From NCBI GenBank assembly GCA_028532985.1, contig JANCIK010000007.1, positions 1,302,001 through 1,366,000 of the forward strand: DNA of 64,000 nucleotides, given 5' to 3'. The DNA comes from Stropharia rugosoannulata (Eukaryota; Basidiomycota; Agaricomycetes; Agaricales; Strophariaceae). The position numbers were made by a program, and so were the translations under genes. Under the pieces are notes generated by a model. That model had not been told where the DNA came from. It was given only the letters and a program-made list of their open reading frames with translations, and did not search any database. Shown in pieces: positions 36,781 to 48,097 of the stretch. Position 1 is the first letter of the stretch, and every line of letters begins with the position of its first letter.

Positions 36781-38562
36781 ACTGTGTTACATTCAGACTA
36801 TTTAATACACTGTATACTATCCAGAGCTCCCAGTACTGCCTGATGTGAAATAACTATAACATTGATATTTGGAAAATATCCCAATATCCAATTGTAGTTC
36901 ATCTGCGCGCGTTCACAATTCAACCACATCGACCGGACAAGCTTCATTATAGCACAATTACCTACTCTGACCTCACTGGTATACGTTATATCAGGCTGGA
37001 AAACAGTGGAAACTACGTATTCAATGGGAATACGCCGTTTCATAAACACCAGGGTGCATTGTATGAATTGCGACGCCCAGAAACCAACGGACTTCTAGCA
37101 CAATCACCCAGTACATACATTACGTTAAGGCTAACGGGTGACACTTTAGACACCGAATTAAAGCGAGCATTGAGATTGCAATGCACAACGGAATAAGGAG
37201 AGCGGGTGCAGGAGAGGAGAGACAACATCTCCTCCTGCACATCTTGCACCCAGTGCACGAGCAAAACAACTACAGGAAGTGGATACCAGGGCAGGGGTAC
37301 ACCTGCTATGAACATCAATTATCTCAAAAATGCGCCGTTCTCGCGGAATGCAGAGGCGCGTCCTACCCTGCGCCTTTGCGCAAATCTTCCAGTACAATTA
37401 GTGCAGCCAGCACCATACACGTATATATAGCATTACGACATCATTTTTCGCGGGCTGCCGAGAGGTCTAGTACCTTTTTTCGAAAACGAACGAGAATGCA
37501 GAGAGGAGGAGATGGGGATCATACCCACATGCCGTTCCCCACTCTGCATTGCTCCAAGCCTTATTCCCTGGTATACATATACTTGGGTGACTTATTATTA
37601 TCTAATACAGAGATTAGTTTGCGTGCGGAGTGCGTGATACAGTGCGCGCGTTGGATTTTGTCTGCAGATGGAGGTTCAAAGCATAGATAATTTGTCGTTG
37701 CATGCAAGTCCTGAGGGTCTCAAACTTATATAGGTTTACTTGTATGCTTCCCAAAGTTCTGAAATATCAGTGTACAGAGTGTAAAGCGAAGGAAATGCAA
37801 AATTAAAGCCAATGTGATCCGTGCCACAAGCTCAGAGCGCACACATACGCACGCACCGCGCTCGCATTTCTCCGCTCTGCGCACCATTTGAACTGATTCA
37901 ATACAACCCCTATGCTATGTATATTAGCCCTGGTTTTGAAATAATGAAGAAACTGAGCGGAATGCGCGGATCGCGCTGGATGTACGCCGTTGACAAACCC
38001 ATCTTCCAGTTCATTGTTCGCTGGTGCGATTGATTCCGCTACCCGCCGCCTATTTCTATTTATAAGTAGGTTCTAGAAAGACTTTGTTTCAGGCTAGAAG
38101 TAGCGGATTTGGACCAGGAGGATAGGGTGGACGGTGGTTTGAGACCTGCAACACCATTGCTCTGCAGTTGCCGCACTGCTCCGGGTCGCAATGCGACCTC
38201 TACTAGATCAAATGAACATGAAATATATGTATAACTTGACCCAGGTATTGTGGTATGAGAGCGTTGGGGAGGTACGATTGTGTGGGCAAAGATTTGATTC
38301 AATACATACACTCTCTGCGCGTGCACATATCTCAGCCATTCTAATCGAGCTCAGGCTCTCTAAACTAATATAATACATAGTATATACATAGGTGCCTCAT
38401 ATCTCCAAGAATCCAACAAATAAAAGCAATACACGGACATGTGCGCGCATGTGTGCGCATCTCCCATGCACATCCGGTCAAATGATGGAGCATTTTGTTA
38501 TTGTACCATGCAGCGCCTGGCAGCTAATAAACAGACCTATATGTCATGTATTTCTATTGTAG

Positions 38563-38684
38563 ATCTCTTGCGAGATTTGAAGTTCTGGTGATGGGGAAGA
38601 CTGGGCATTTTCCGGCATGCCGGATGCGCGGGTGCATCCCTGAGTGGGAGAGCGGATGCGCCCCGGAGCTAGCGCCTGCGCATG
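38563..38684 (+). pseudogene. Unit 4: exon-like piece with P-loop-like start
   Basis: Near-identical copy of the unit 2 piece; a C-run just downstream (near 38746) is one base shorter than in units 2 and 3. Confidence 0.25.
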
Positions 38685-38863
38685 TGTACGTACATTACTT
38701 CCTTTTCTTATTACTGTCACCATCCTTGCCAGCTCACTCTGCTTCCCGTTCAGATTCTCCAAACATTCTACCCAGGTAAGTGATACATGTTTGCAACCTG
38801 CTTCATGCCGTGCTCATGTGTTCTGCACCTCCTACTGTAGACACTACGACGAAACCAAGTTAT

Positions 38864-39735
38864 TTCGCCGTCCCGCGAACACTGTCTCGAGTCAAAAACA
38901 TGCAGAATATCGACTTCTATGTGCAGGAATATCCGGACCTGTTCGAGCTCCATGCATTCGGCGCCGATGCCCCACGGCGAGCGACCTCCGACCCCTAGGA
39001 GGTAGCTGACGTAGCGGGTAGGAGCAGCGCAGGGCGCTGCGACTACCCATGCCTTCCACGTCATCTGCATAGGACATATTGATCTGCATGCATGCATTGT
39101 GATGCCCGTTCACAGTGACCACATACTCATAACTCATTGCTGGATGTACACAGTACACTCCATGTGCAACCTCATGCCCTGGAGGCTGGCAGGAGAAATA
39201 CTATCCCCTCCCTGCATTTCAAATGGTGTGGTGCACTGCCAGTCGTCTATGTTTGACACGCAAAATCAGTTATTTGGGCATCCGGATAATGCTGTTTCAC
39301 CAGAGCATTACGAAGGAAATTCATCATCCCCCTTGCGCCATTTCCTAGTGTTTTCGACGACCAGGCATCTGGGGCCAATGCCCCCGCGGCGAGCGGCACA
39401 CGTTCCTTCTTAGGGAGTATCCAAACGAGGTCTGGGGGTAGCAGTGCGGTGCGGTGCGACGAGTCGTGTACCAGAAGGCGTGCGGACACTCAAATTAGAT
39501 ATTTGAGCTTCCTGCGACCGCCCCCACCTGTTCTTCGATTTGCTAAGGACCAAGACGTATGGCTGGCATCTCCATTCGCGTTGTCAAACATTTTCATATT
39601 GTTGACCTTTGGGGTCGATGCCCCCGCGGCGAGCGGCACAGCTCCCTTCGCAGGGAGTAGAGGAGCAGTACACTGCGCTGTGATGATCTGTGGACAGGAT
39701 GTCCTGCAGAAACTCAAATTAGATATTTGATCTTC
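38864..39735 (+). repeat. Unit 4: three plus-strand subrepeats with three-hairpin block
   Basis: Blocks at about 38960-39004, 39371-39419 and 39611-39659; sequence as in unit 3. Confidence 0.6.
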
Positions 39736-40243
39736 CTGAGACCGCCCTCTTCTTAACCTTCCGTTCTCATGCACACTTTGACAGGTGTCGTGTGCTGACA
39801 TTGTGTTGCAATCGGCTTGTGCACATGTGGAGCACCATGCCCGGCGAGTACTTCTTCCATTTCAAACTAAAGCTTGACATTTTCACATCCAGTCCCGCAA
39901 ACGTCACTCTTAAGCCTTACTAGACAAGTCCCAAATAAATTCTTTACTTTATACACCTTGTTATTGCGCTGCAAATTTGAATTTGAATTGTCGCCTTACG
40001 GCGAGTTCCCCCTTCATAGCATACCTCAGATGGCTCGGAAAGATTCTGAGATGCAACTTCTTGTTGGGAGTGCCGTGTACATGTCTTACTGAGTTAGATA
40101 GACGCTCATTCACCCCCTGTAAACGTCTGTGTAGTACATAATTCAAATAATTTGTGACAATACTGAGCACATACCGCGAATCTCTGAAGCTTAATAATAA
40201 TATATCAAGGAGATGAGGTAACATAATGAAATATCTGCGAGCG

Positions 40244-40470
40244 TGGCAGTCCGCAGGGGACACTAGCGGCCGTTCGGTTGGAGGTGTGGGAACACCTCCT
40301 TTCCTTCTACCACGTCGACACTCAGTCCCCTTCATTCTCGTTGACATGCCGTCCCCTCCCCATTATTTATCGTGAACAGGCCATCCCCCTCCTCTCTAGA
40401 ACATCTTCTCGTTGGGACAGCTGGCGTAGACATAATTGCCGCCCTCGAAATGCGCGAGATGACTGTCCAG
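40244..40470 (+). pseudogene. Unit 4: broken F-box-like exon
   Basis: Near-identical to the unit 2 copy, with the same 2-base loss. Confidence 0.4.
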
Positions 40471-40499
40471 GTATGTGCTTCTTCTTCTTCTTCTTACGA

Positions 40500-40545
40500 G
40501 CAGACCTCTCCCCCCCAGTTGCCTTCGGGCGGGGAGAGGTTCTGC
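40500..40545. repeat. Inverted repeat near protease breakpoint, unit 4
   Basis: Same arms as in unit 1. Confidence 0.7.
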
Positions 40546-40666
40546 TGGTCTGTAGTTGTCTGAGGGGGGACGTGGGAATCGGACCTACCACTTTTTCAAT
40601 TTTTACCTCCGTTTAGTACTTTATCTGCCTGTTCTGGTTAGACAAAATGACAACCGAGTTCGCCTA

Positions 40667-42099
40667 TCAAATACAAAAAAGTCCACATCCCCACCCCAGC
40701 TTCACCCATCCCATGTCATCTTTTTGTGCCTTTTCCTTCTCCTTTTCCTTCTCCGTCACTGCAACCACAGAAGCGCTCTCGTGTCTTCCCCGTCGATCAT
40801 TCGGCTCTAAAAATTCCACATGTTTCTCATCAGTGTTAGAGCCGTCCGAGAGCGCCTCCTCTTCAACCCCTGCTTTCTCCAGAGTGGACTCGGCCTCGAC
40901 AGGCGCTTCGGGAACAGGTCCCGCCGGGGCCGGTGGCGTATCCCAACTTCTATCCGCCTGTCCAGCAGCGTCTGGATGAGGCTCGGAGTCCGCCTCTGCA
41001 GTCGGTACATCCAAACTCCTCCGCCCCGCGAGCTCCTGCGCCGTCTCCTTGTCTGCACTGGGGCTCGGTGGCACCGATGACGCGCGGAGTAGCTCGACCG
41101 CATGTGCATGTGTGATCGGGGGGCGCGTGGGCGCTTTCCCGGCGCCCGGGAACTGGGTAAGCCTGCCTACGATCTTCTTGAGCCTGTCGCGCTTGCGGTT
41201 CTGCGGGAAGTAGTCCTCGGCCTTGATGCTGAGGCTGATATCGTTGAACTCTTCGTAAGTCTGCGATATGTGCTTGCATTTCTGGCAGACGAGTATGCTC
41301 GTCAGCTCGCCCCCGAAGATCATGTCAGCAAATGACAGCAGTGGGAGCTCCGCGGGCGCTGTGGTATCCGTTGCGAGCGCATGCAGGCCGTTGGAGGTGA
41401 TAGTGGTCCGCCGCCGTTTCTTGGGGGGATTCGGTGGCTGGCGCTTTTTGATGATCTGAATGCAGTCAGGCGGGGAACAGCCGGAATGGAACATGGGTGG
41501 CTCACATCTTGCTCCTCCATGCGCATGGCGTCCAGGAGGATGCGCAGAAATTCATGGGCATCTTGCTGGGCGAAATCGAGATACTGTTCATACTTTTTTC
41601 CGAGCGCAGAGAGTATCGGTCTGCACAAATTAGCACGTTAACGCACTAGCATGGGGAGCATACATACTTTGGGCTAAGCACTTCTTTTCTCCTCGCCGCC
41701 TGGCTGTCCCAAGCCTTGTACATCACCGTCAGGAACATGTCTCCTATAGGCATTGTGTTGATCCACGGCTGCTCGTACGTCCCCGCAAGATTATGGCCGT
41801 TGGTCAGCTGTGGGGAACGCCTTGAGACAATCGGGGTGGCTGCAGTTGACTGCATCTCGAGCGGTATCGGGGCAAAAAGAACAAGATCGGAGAGCAGGCG
41901 GGTGGCTATCAGCTAATAGGCAGTGAGCGACATCCAACCATGAAAGACAGAGACTTACGCCCTGCAAAACCGAGTTCATGAAGCATGTATTGCCATGGTT
42001 TATCAGTCCGGGGGGCAGGTAGGCTTTCTTCTCGCTTTCTTCGCGCTGTCTTCGCTGCTTGTAGAGTTCCTGAGGAGTCTGCGACTTGGTTTTGGCCAT
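40667..42099 (-). CDS. Truncated ubiquitin-specific protease, copy 5 (array right edge, 429 aa)
   Basis: Exons 42099-41959, 41912-41668, 41620-41506 and 41455-40667, in phase, 429 residues. Features as in copy 3: catalytic Cys39 in NTCFMN, QQDAHEF at 147-153, CQKC at about 224-227, no His box. It ends with a short foreign tail (LGWGCGLFCI) after the linker junction. It differs from copies 3 and 4 by several substitutions in exon 1 and upstream, and shares a C with copy 1 in the first intron (gcgacatcc against gtgacatcc). It is the only copy whose 5' flank leads into unique sequence, so its promoter is probably the ancestral one. Confidence 0.65.
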
Positions 42100-42227
42100 C
42101 AGATCCTTGCGCGGGGGTTATGGATGGCCTTGGCCGTCGTCCGCAGGCTTCAACGACTTGTTTTAATATGACTTTCGGAATCAAAGCGCAGCGGCTTCAG
42201 CGGCGCAGCCGTGACGTGACAATTGCC

Positions 42228-42245
42228 GACCCCGGTGCCGGGGTC
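42228..42245. promoter_or_regulatory. Upstream palindrome, protease copy 5
   Basis: Unchanged copy, here about 38 bases from the point where array homology ends, so the palindrome belongs to the original protease promoter and not to the amplified body. Confidence 0.4.
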
Positions 42246-42283
42246 ATCTTCGCCGTTTGGCCACTGGTTCGTGTATGTACGCA

Positions 42284-42753
42284 TGTACTTCAGGTTGTCA
42301 TCAGGCCAAGTTGCGGGGGAACAGGAGGACCACATAACAAGACGTAATAGGATGTAATTCAAGTCTTGTTACACTAATGTCAATGTGAGCTACATTGAGC
42401 CATAAAACTTTCAAATTTCAATGCCTGCAGGCAGGAAACGCAAAAAATTCCAAGTGGCACACAAGTGCCTGAAGATCCGAAACCGAGTGCTGTTCTTGAA
42501 GCAACCCCGCAGAAAATCAGACCCAGGTAGATAGTTACTACTTCACATTTATACGTATATCCCCGTGTTCTAAAATAAGATAAGTAATCCTTTGCGCAAC
42601 GAATAAAATGAAATAGAATCCATTGAAATTTGCCAGACTATAGAATACACTTGCGAAAAAACGTTTGCGCGGGAATCCCAAAAGCAAGAAAGCGAACAAA
42701 GACAGCATAAAGATAAAGAAAAAAGACAGACGCAGAACAGGGCACAACTCCAG
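42284..42753. other. Unique sequence between array and next gene
   Basis: Begins where homology to all array units ends (after gtatgtacgca). It probably holds the original upstream region of the protease and the 3' flank of the next gene. A 37-codon basic plus-strand frame at 42421-42534 (begins MPAGRKRKKFQV) is too short to call. Confidence 0.5.
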
Positions 42754-44784
42754 CTAGATCTCCTCCTCGTCTACCATGAATTTCCACAGCTCGTCGTCCT
42801 CAGTGATTGGTGGAGCCGGCTCCGGGACGTACTTGTCTTCGTTATTATCATTCGCAAGTTGATCTTCGGCGGCGTCTTCCTCATCGTCCACTTCGTCATA
42901 CGCGGTGAGGAACTCCCCACTCTTTATTCGCCTTATGCGTCGCTCCAGCCGTCCAAGGCGCAGCCTATGTGTACGCCGCCGGGGCGGAGCGGGAGTGACT
43001 GTATATTTGGTATTGGGGTAATGTTCCTCGAGTACGAAGCCCTCCGAAGGGGGGGAGGACAGCCGTGGCGAAGACGACCCGGGGAGAGATGAGGAAGCAC
43101 GGGAGGTGAGGTCTGGGGTTGAGCCAAGGTTAAAGCCGTGGACGTTGCCATATACATCCCCGTCGTCCTCTTCTTCGCTCAACCCATCGCCTGTAGTAGG
43201 CCGTACGGGCGCGTATTCAAACTCTCCTTCATCTTCGTCCTCTTCATCGTTCAATTCTGCGTACGTAGGCTTTCCAAGTGCGTACCGGGCCTGTTGATCT
43301 TCTTCATACTCTTCATCCTCACCGGCCTCGTCATCCATCTCGCTGTCACGAAGGTCGATGATCTCATCTTCGTCGTCGTCGCCGTATTCTACCTTGGTTG
43401 GTCGAACAGGTTTCGCCGGCGTCACAATAACGTCGTCATCATTATCATCAAAGGGGTCGTACGAGGTGCCTTCCTCGAAAAACGACGCGTCGACGTCATC
43501 TTCCACTGGACCTCGAATGGAGTTCATAAACTGCTGGTGATATGAAGCAAAAGCATCTTCTGGCTCGTTCCAAATTGAAAGGTTGGGCACAGCGTCACAA
43601 TTTCCTGCCCGTTCGGCTGGCCGTGTAAAATCTTCCTCGTCTGAATCCTCAACCAAGATGACACTAGGCGCTTTCCTAGGAGATTGGAAGTAGGGGTGGC
43701 TGGAGGTAAATTCGACATCCCCATTAGCGTCTGTATCGGAAAACACATCATCGTCATCAATTTCGACGAATGAACGCGTTCGCTGCTTCTGCGGACTACT
43801 AGGAACAGACGAGGATGATGCAGGGATGTCATGGGTAAACAAAGGTCGGGGTAGGTCAGGCAGATGAGACAGGTATACACGCCCTCTAGCATTAAATACG
43901 TGTGGTGTATTGGAGGCCCCGCGTTGACGCGGCACCTTTATAGTGTTGAGTGTAATGTGCACCTGGATGTCCGTTGAATGATGCTAATCGCCGTTAGAAG
44001 CTGATGCAAGCTGCGCATATAGACGACTTACATAAATGATGCCCAACAGGGGGTCCAAGTCCCTAGGCCAGACGTGTCCAATGGTGAAGTCCTCCTCGTC
44101 CGCCCAGTCCCAGTCTTCACCTGCCTCACTGGCACGCTCGTCTGGCTCCTCCTGGCTCAACAATTCATCCTCTTCGTCCAGGCCGTATCCCGACTCCCAT
44201 CGGCCCGGATCGCGTACATTAGACACCTTTACGTAGGTAGTGCCACTCTTTATCTGTCCGGGCTTGTACAGGGGACTGTACATGCTGACCTTTTTCTTCA
44301 CCTCGAATAAATAGTCGTCTGAACCTGCCTGGCGCGTCGGTGTCTCGTAAAGCCACGCAACAAGGGCCCGTAGGTGAGCAAAAGTGTAGTTGGTGGGCAC
44401 GCGTACGGTGCGGTAAACACCGCCCATCCGCGGATGGATCTCGCGTCGCACAAATTGGAAGCGCAAGGTGATATGCTTCTTGAAGGACGTGACTGGTGGG
44501 AGACAACGGACGATATGCTCCTTACGTTTCCGCCCAAACGGATTAGATGGTGAATCGCATGCATACAAAGGATATGGGGTGTATGGGGTACGAGGGGTAG
44601 CACTTGAGCAGCTTGGCGCTCGCCTTGTGGGAGCGGGTGTCTGCGGGAAGGAAGTATCCTGGCGTGCGCGCTTTCGCGGTGAGCCGTTGACGTCGCTGGA
44701 AAGACTTTGCTCGCCGGCGTAGTCGTCCTCATTGCCGGCGTAGACGTCCTCGTCGCTGTCTTCGTGAACGCGCTTTGTGGACAT
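42754..44784 (-). CDS. Acidic protein with probable pRiA4b ORF-3-like domain (660 aa)
   Basis: Two exons, 44784-44032 and 43983-42754. The 48-base intron has GTAAGT, a CTAAC branch site and TAG, and joins the frames in phase. The N-terminus (about 1-70) is charged and low in complexity. Residues about 95-265 resemble the plasmid pRiA4b ORF-3/IS1096 TnpR-like fold: a strand, then YRTVRVPTNYTFAHLRALV (the usual W-R-x-V-x-VP ... L-H-x-L motif), then DDYLFEV, and after the splice junction GIIYHHSTDIQVHITL, in the place of the family's Y-x-YDFGDxWxH motif. The last ~350 residues are rich in Asp/Glu and Ser. The family is found in bacterial mobile elements and in fungal proteins of unknown role, so no function can be given. 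The aromatic/Asp motif is only partly kept, which lowers confidence in the fold. Confidence 0.7.
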
Positions 44785-45358
44785 TGTTGTCGTTTATGTC
44801 AAGAGGGAAATCTTGTTTAGTGAACAAACCGCTTTATTGGCCAATGACGCGGTCACGTGGGCGCGTTTGGACGTGTTGTGTAAACATTCCCAGGATCCCA
44901 TTCTTAGCTCCTTCAGAGTCCAAAGCGACGCTAGCGGCCAACTAGCGGGGTGGTCATTGGCCATGTCACGAAGGCCATGGGTCCCTGAGTGGCACCTGTA
45001 AGGCAAGGAAGAAATGGCAAACTAAAGTTAAACGAAGCCATTAACTTTTGCCGTCAAAGGTAACTTGAGTCAAAGTACTTGTTGTGGTGGCCAATGATCA
45101 TCTTGTCATCGTTGACAGTGAGCAGTGGACTCTGGCGTTAAAGTCAAGAAGTCAAAATTCACATATCCCTTAATGTTAACGGTTCAAAAATATTCCTGGA
45201 AGTCTTTGGCGCTCGCGCCCCAGCTGCCCAGAGTCCTACCTCGCACCGAGGTCCAAATCCCGATATAAAAATTAATATATGTTACATTTTTGAGTCCTAT
45301 AGACTATAGCGAGAAATTAGCTACTAGAGTTGGAAAGTGATATTTAAAATGGCAAAAA
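44785..45358. other. Intergenic, no gene seen
   Basis: Upstream of the acidic-protein gene. Contains CCAAT/ATTGG motifs (near 44839, 44955 and 45090) and only short open frames. Confidence 0.6.
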
Positions 45359-45430
45359 CTCTCTGCCTGGGAGTCGAACCCAGCTTTCGCGCGTGACAGG
45401 CGCGTGTACTAACCGATATACTAGCAAAGA
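45359..45430 (-). tRNA. tRNA-Asp(GTC)
   Basis: 72-nt cloverleaf. Acceptor stem TCTTTGC pairs with GCAGAGA (one G-T), discriminator G, anticodon loop CCTGTCACG with GTC, T-loop GGTTCGACTCC. A T-run follows as Pol III terminator. No intron. Identical to the gene at 48026-48097 but on the opposite strand. Confidence 0.93.
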
Positions 45431-46274
45431 CGATGTACTTCCTTCATGTGGTAGACCTTTGTGCTCTAGGTCATTCAAAGCCTGCAGAATTCTCAACAAC
45501 AACTCTGCGTTGAAGTAGCATCTTTTTTATCTTAATACATAAATACTGCTCTTACATCCCTTTGAAGCGGAAGAGACACACCGCCGAGTAGATACAACAG
45601 ATAAGTTCAAACCCGCTATTTTAATGACGTCAATGAAATGACATCACCAGTGGTCGTCCTTTCTTCCTTTCTCCTCTTCCACATGCCACAACAAACGACA
45701 AACCAAAACGTTAGCGTTCGCCGTTTATTGCATTGGGTCTTCTCGCTTGAATACAGCCAAATTGGTCGTGTATCATACTTCGAAGACCCTGCAAAGACAT
45801 AGTACTGTGAGTCCAGACCACATTGCCAAGCAAGAGTTGCTTGAACCTTGATGAGCTGCTGTGGAGCAAAACAGGCCGAGTTATTCAATTTCGATTATCT
45901 GCGTTATCTATGTAGCGCCAAAAAAATCCCCCTCGACGACGATCGACCAAATAGTACATAAATTTCAATGGATTGACGGCAGAAAATATGAGTTTGACCT
46001 CATCGGCGTCATTCAGCGCGGCGTTTTCTGCAGCCGGAAAGCAAGAACTCCTTTTGTCAGAGACGTCAGAGACTGTTAACTACGACAAGGGGGAATTACG
46101 ATGCAAACGCACCTTGCGGCGCACGTGGAAGTGAGCTGAGATTGTTTAAAACGGGCTGGCGTTTCCCCGCTGTTTATATCAACCCGCATTCTTTCTCTTC
46201 CGTCGAATTATATCTCATAAATCTTCAATACCTGTAATCCTTACCCAGTTGAACGACATCTCATCTATACCACA
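45431..46274. other. Intergenic, upstream of dehydrogenase 1
   Basis: No gene seen. The last ~150 bases are the dehydrogenase promoter; TTTATATCAA near 46164 is a possible TATA element. Confidence 0.5.
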
Positions 46275-47784
46275 ATGAAAGGAGAAATGAAAGCGCTTTG
46301 GTATAACGCCGTAAGTATCTACATTTTTTATCAACTTCCCACCTTAACTAACCCATACTAGCCCAGGGATTTTGTCGTGAAGCAGGTCCCGATTCCCCAA
46401 ATCAATGACGACGAGGTGCTACTGAAAGGTACGTCCACGCATTGCATTTTTGGAATGATAGTAGACTGATCCTATCTCTGAATACAAGTTTCGTGTTGCG
46501 GTAGGTTAAACTTACCAGATACTCGAAGTCATTTTGTTGATAGCCGTATCCAGGTGTCTGTGGGACAGACGGCCATATCAACGATGTAAGTGTAACGTCG
46601 AAATACTAGCAATCTACTTACTAGTTCCTTCACCAGGGCGAATTCATCTCGACATTTCCCGTGGGTCGTACTTTCATGTTCTGCGTTGTTGCGACTAAAT
46701 TTGTTTATAGCTAATTCCAGGACACGAAGCTATTGGCGTGATTGTCGAAATGGGAAAGAATGTAAAGGGATTTTTGATGGGCGACCGTTGCGTCGCAGAT
46801 GTCAGTATTACAGTAAGTACCTTTTCCATGCACAAGGGGGACATGTCAATAACTATTTCAGTGTGACACCTGCTTCTACTGCCGACGCGGGCAATCTCTT
46901 TTATGTGAGAACTTCCACGCGTGCGGAGTGACACAGGATGGCGGCTTTGCCGAGTACATTAAATAGTCAGTGAAAGCCCATACACTCAGATAAATACGCC
47001 TAACCGCATTTTCCCAAAGCCACCAAAAGAAGCTGTACAAGATCCATAACCTGACAGACGCCGAGTCGACGCTGCTCGAACCCGCCGCCTGCGCGATCCA
47101 CGGGCTGGACAAGCTCGCGCCGCCCGTCGGCATCGAGGTGCTCCTCCTCGGGGCAGGCCCCACAGGGCTCATCCTCGCACAACTGCTCAAGTTGAACGGC
47201 GCCTCGCGCGTCGTCATCGCGGCGAACAAGGGCGTCAAGATGGACCTAGCGAAGCAGCTCAATGCGGGCGACGAGTACATCGAGCTCGACCGACAGGCGC
47301 CCGAAGCGCAGTGGGCGCAGTTGAAGAAAGATAACCCATATGGATTCGATGTGGTCGTCGAGGCGACAGGAGTGGAGAAGCTTGCAAATGAGTCGATCAA
47401 CTACGTGCGCCGTGGAGGAACCCTCATGATTTACGGCGTGTACGAGGATAAGGCGCTCGTCCATTGGCCACCAGCGAAGGTGAGTTCAGTTTACATATTT
47501 GATTATACCGCGTTTAACAAGTGCATGTGTAGATTTTCGGTGACGAAATTAGGGTAAGTGTACCTTTAATAAGACATGTTTACTGGTCTTAATGTTCCTT
47601 GTTGCAGATTATTGGCTCATTTTCACAAACGTACTGCTTCCCCCGCGCAGTGGCGTACCTCGATAGCGGAAAGATTAACGTAAAAGGAATGGTGACCGAC
47701 GTTTACAAGCTGGAGGAATACCAGGCTGCACTTGATAAAATGAATAGCAGGACAGCTGTCAAGATTGTCATCGTACCTTCGTAG
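46275..47784 (+). CDS. Zinc-dependent polyol/alcohol dehydrogenase 1 (344 aa)
   Basis: Medium-chain dehydrogenase/reductase that probably oxidises a sugar alcohol with NAD(P); the pattern is closest to fungal D-arabinitol or sorbitol dehydrogenases, and the exact substrate is inference. Ten exons: 46275-46310, 46362-46428, 46489-46500, 46554-46585, 46637-46660, 46711-46812, 46862-46965, 47020-47479, 47533-47553 and 47608-47784, all GT-AG and in phase. Catalytic zinc motif [10 protein letters not shown] (residues 37-46), PGHE (60-63) and Glu146 in [11 protein letters not shown]. Structural zinc cysteines at 92, 95, 98 and 106 (C-x2-C-x2-C-x7-C). Rossmann motif GAGPTG at 170-175. The 12-base third exon and the 21-base ninth exon are microexons. 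The gene sits between two inverted tRNA-Asp genes. A related gene lies at 58617. Confidence 0.9.
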
Positions 47785-48025
47785 TCTCATCTACCATATG
47801 TTTAGGACTGTATAGTTTGTGGCACTGGTAGCATTGCTTTAGTTTGTGGTTTTTTATTCTTTCTATTTATGGCTCGTATTATTCTCCTTATGCATACAAA
47901 ACTTTACAAGGGTTCTACTATTCTACTCCTGTGTTAGATGACCATTTTATGGAAATCCGATGGATGGTCTTTTACCCTAAAAGGTTGCGCTGGTCATTAT
48001 ATCAAGGCAAACACGGACTCCATCG
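47785..48025. other. 3' flank of dehydrogenase 1
   Basis: Short T-rich 3' region with no gene. Confidence 0.6.
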
Positions 48026-48097
48026 TCTTTGCTAGTATATCGGTTAGTACACGCGCCTGTCACGCGCGAAAGCTGGGTTCGACTCCCAGGCAGAGAG
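48026..48097 (+). tRNA. tRNA-Asp(GTC)
   Basis: Identical in sequence to the tRNA-Asp at 45359-45430, on the plus strand, with discriminator G and a TTTTT terminator directly after it. The few bases before it (CATCG) also match, so a short duplicated segment is likely. Confidence 0.93.

Larger units (their letters stand above)
1..42283. repeat. Large tandem array, ~10-kb units (four complete plus two partial ends)
   Basis: The protease start codon recurs at 1375, 12220, 22186, 32137 and 42099, giving periods of 10845, 9966, 9951 and 9962 bases. Each interval repeats the same order: protease upstream palindrome, degenerate intron-rich region, hairpin subrepeats, F-box-like exon, inverted repeat, truncated protease. 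The three right-hand intervals differ almost only by single bases and homopolymer lengths. The leftmost interval carries many substitutions, a 361-bp stretch (about 2454-2814) that the others lack, and has lost other pieces. The array runs off the left edge and ends at about 42283, where the homology stops abruptly. Repetition is seen directly; the copy number in the genome is unknown, and a collapsed or misassembled array is possible. Confidence 0.97.

Noticed and set aside
1..42283. CRISPR array or bacterial repeat element
   Set aside because: Units are 10 kb long, contain introns and eukaryotic gene pieces, and have no short spaced repeats.
1..42283. Helitron or Starship origin of the unit
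   Set aside because: Captured gene fragments and an end hairpin would fit a Helitron, but I find no helicase, tyrosine recombinase or defined element ends. Kept only as a hypothesis under the inverted repeat.
42421..42534. 37-codon basic frame near the array edge
   Set aside because: Short, with no conservation information and no clear promoter; could be chance.
43138..43545. Membrane-like plus-strand frame rich in Val, Ile and Phe
   Set aside because: It is the antisense of the Asp/Glu-rich tail of the acidic protein; GAC/GAG codons read backwards give hydrophobic residues.
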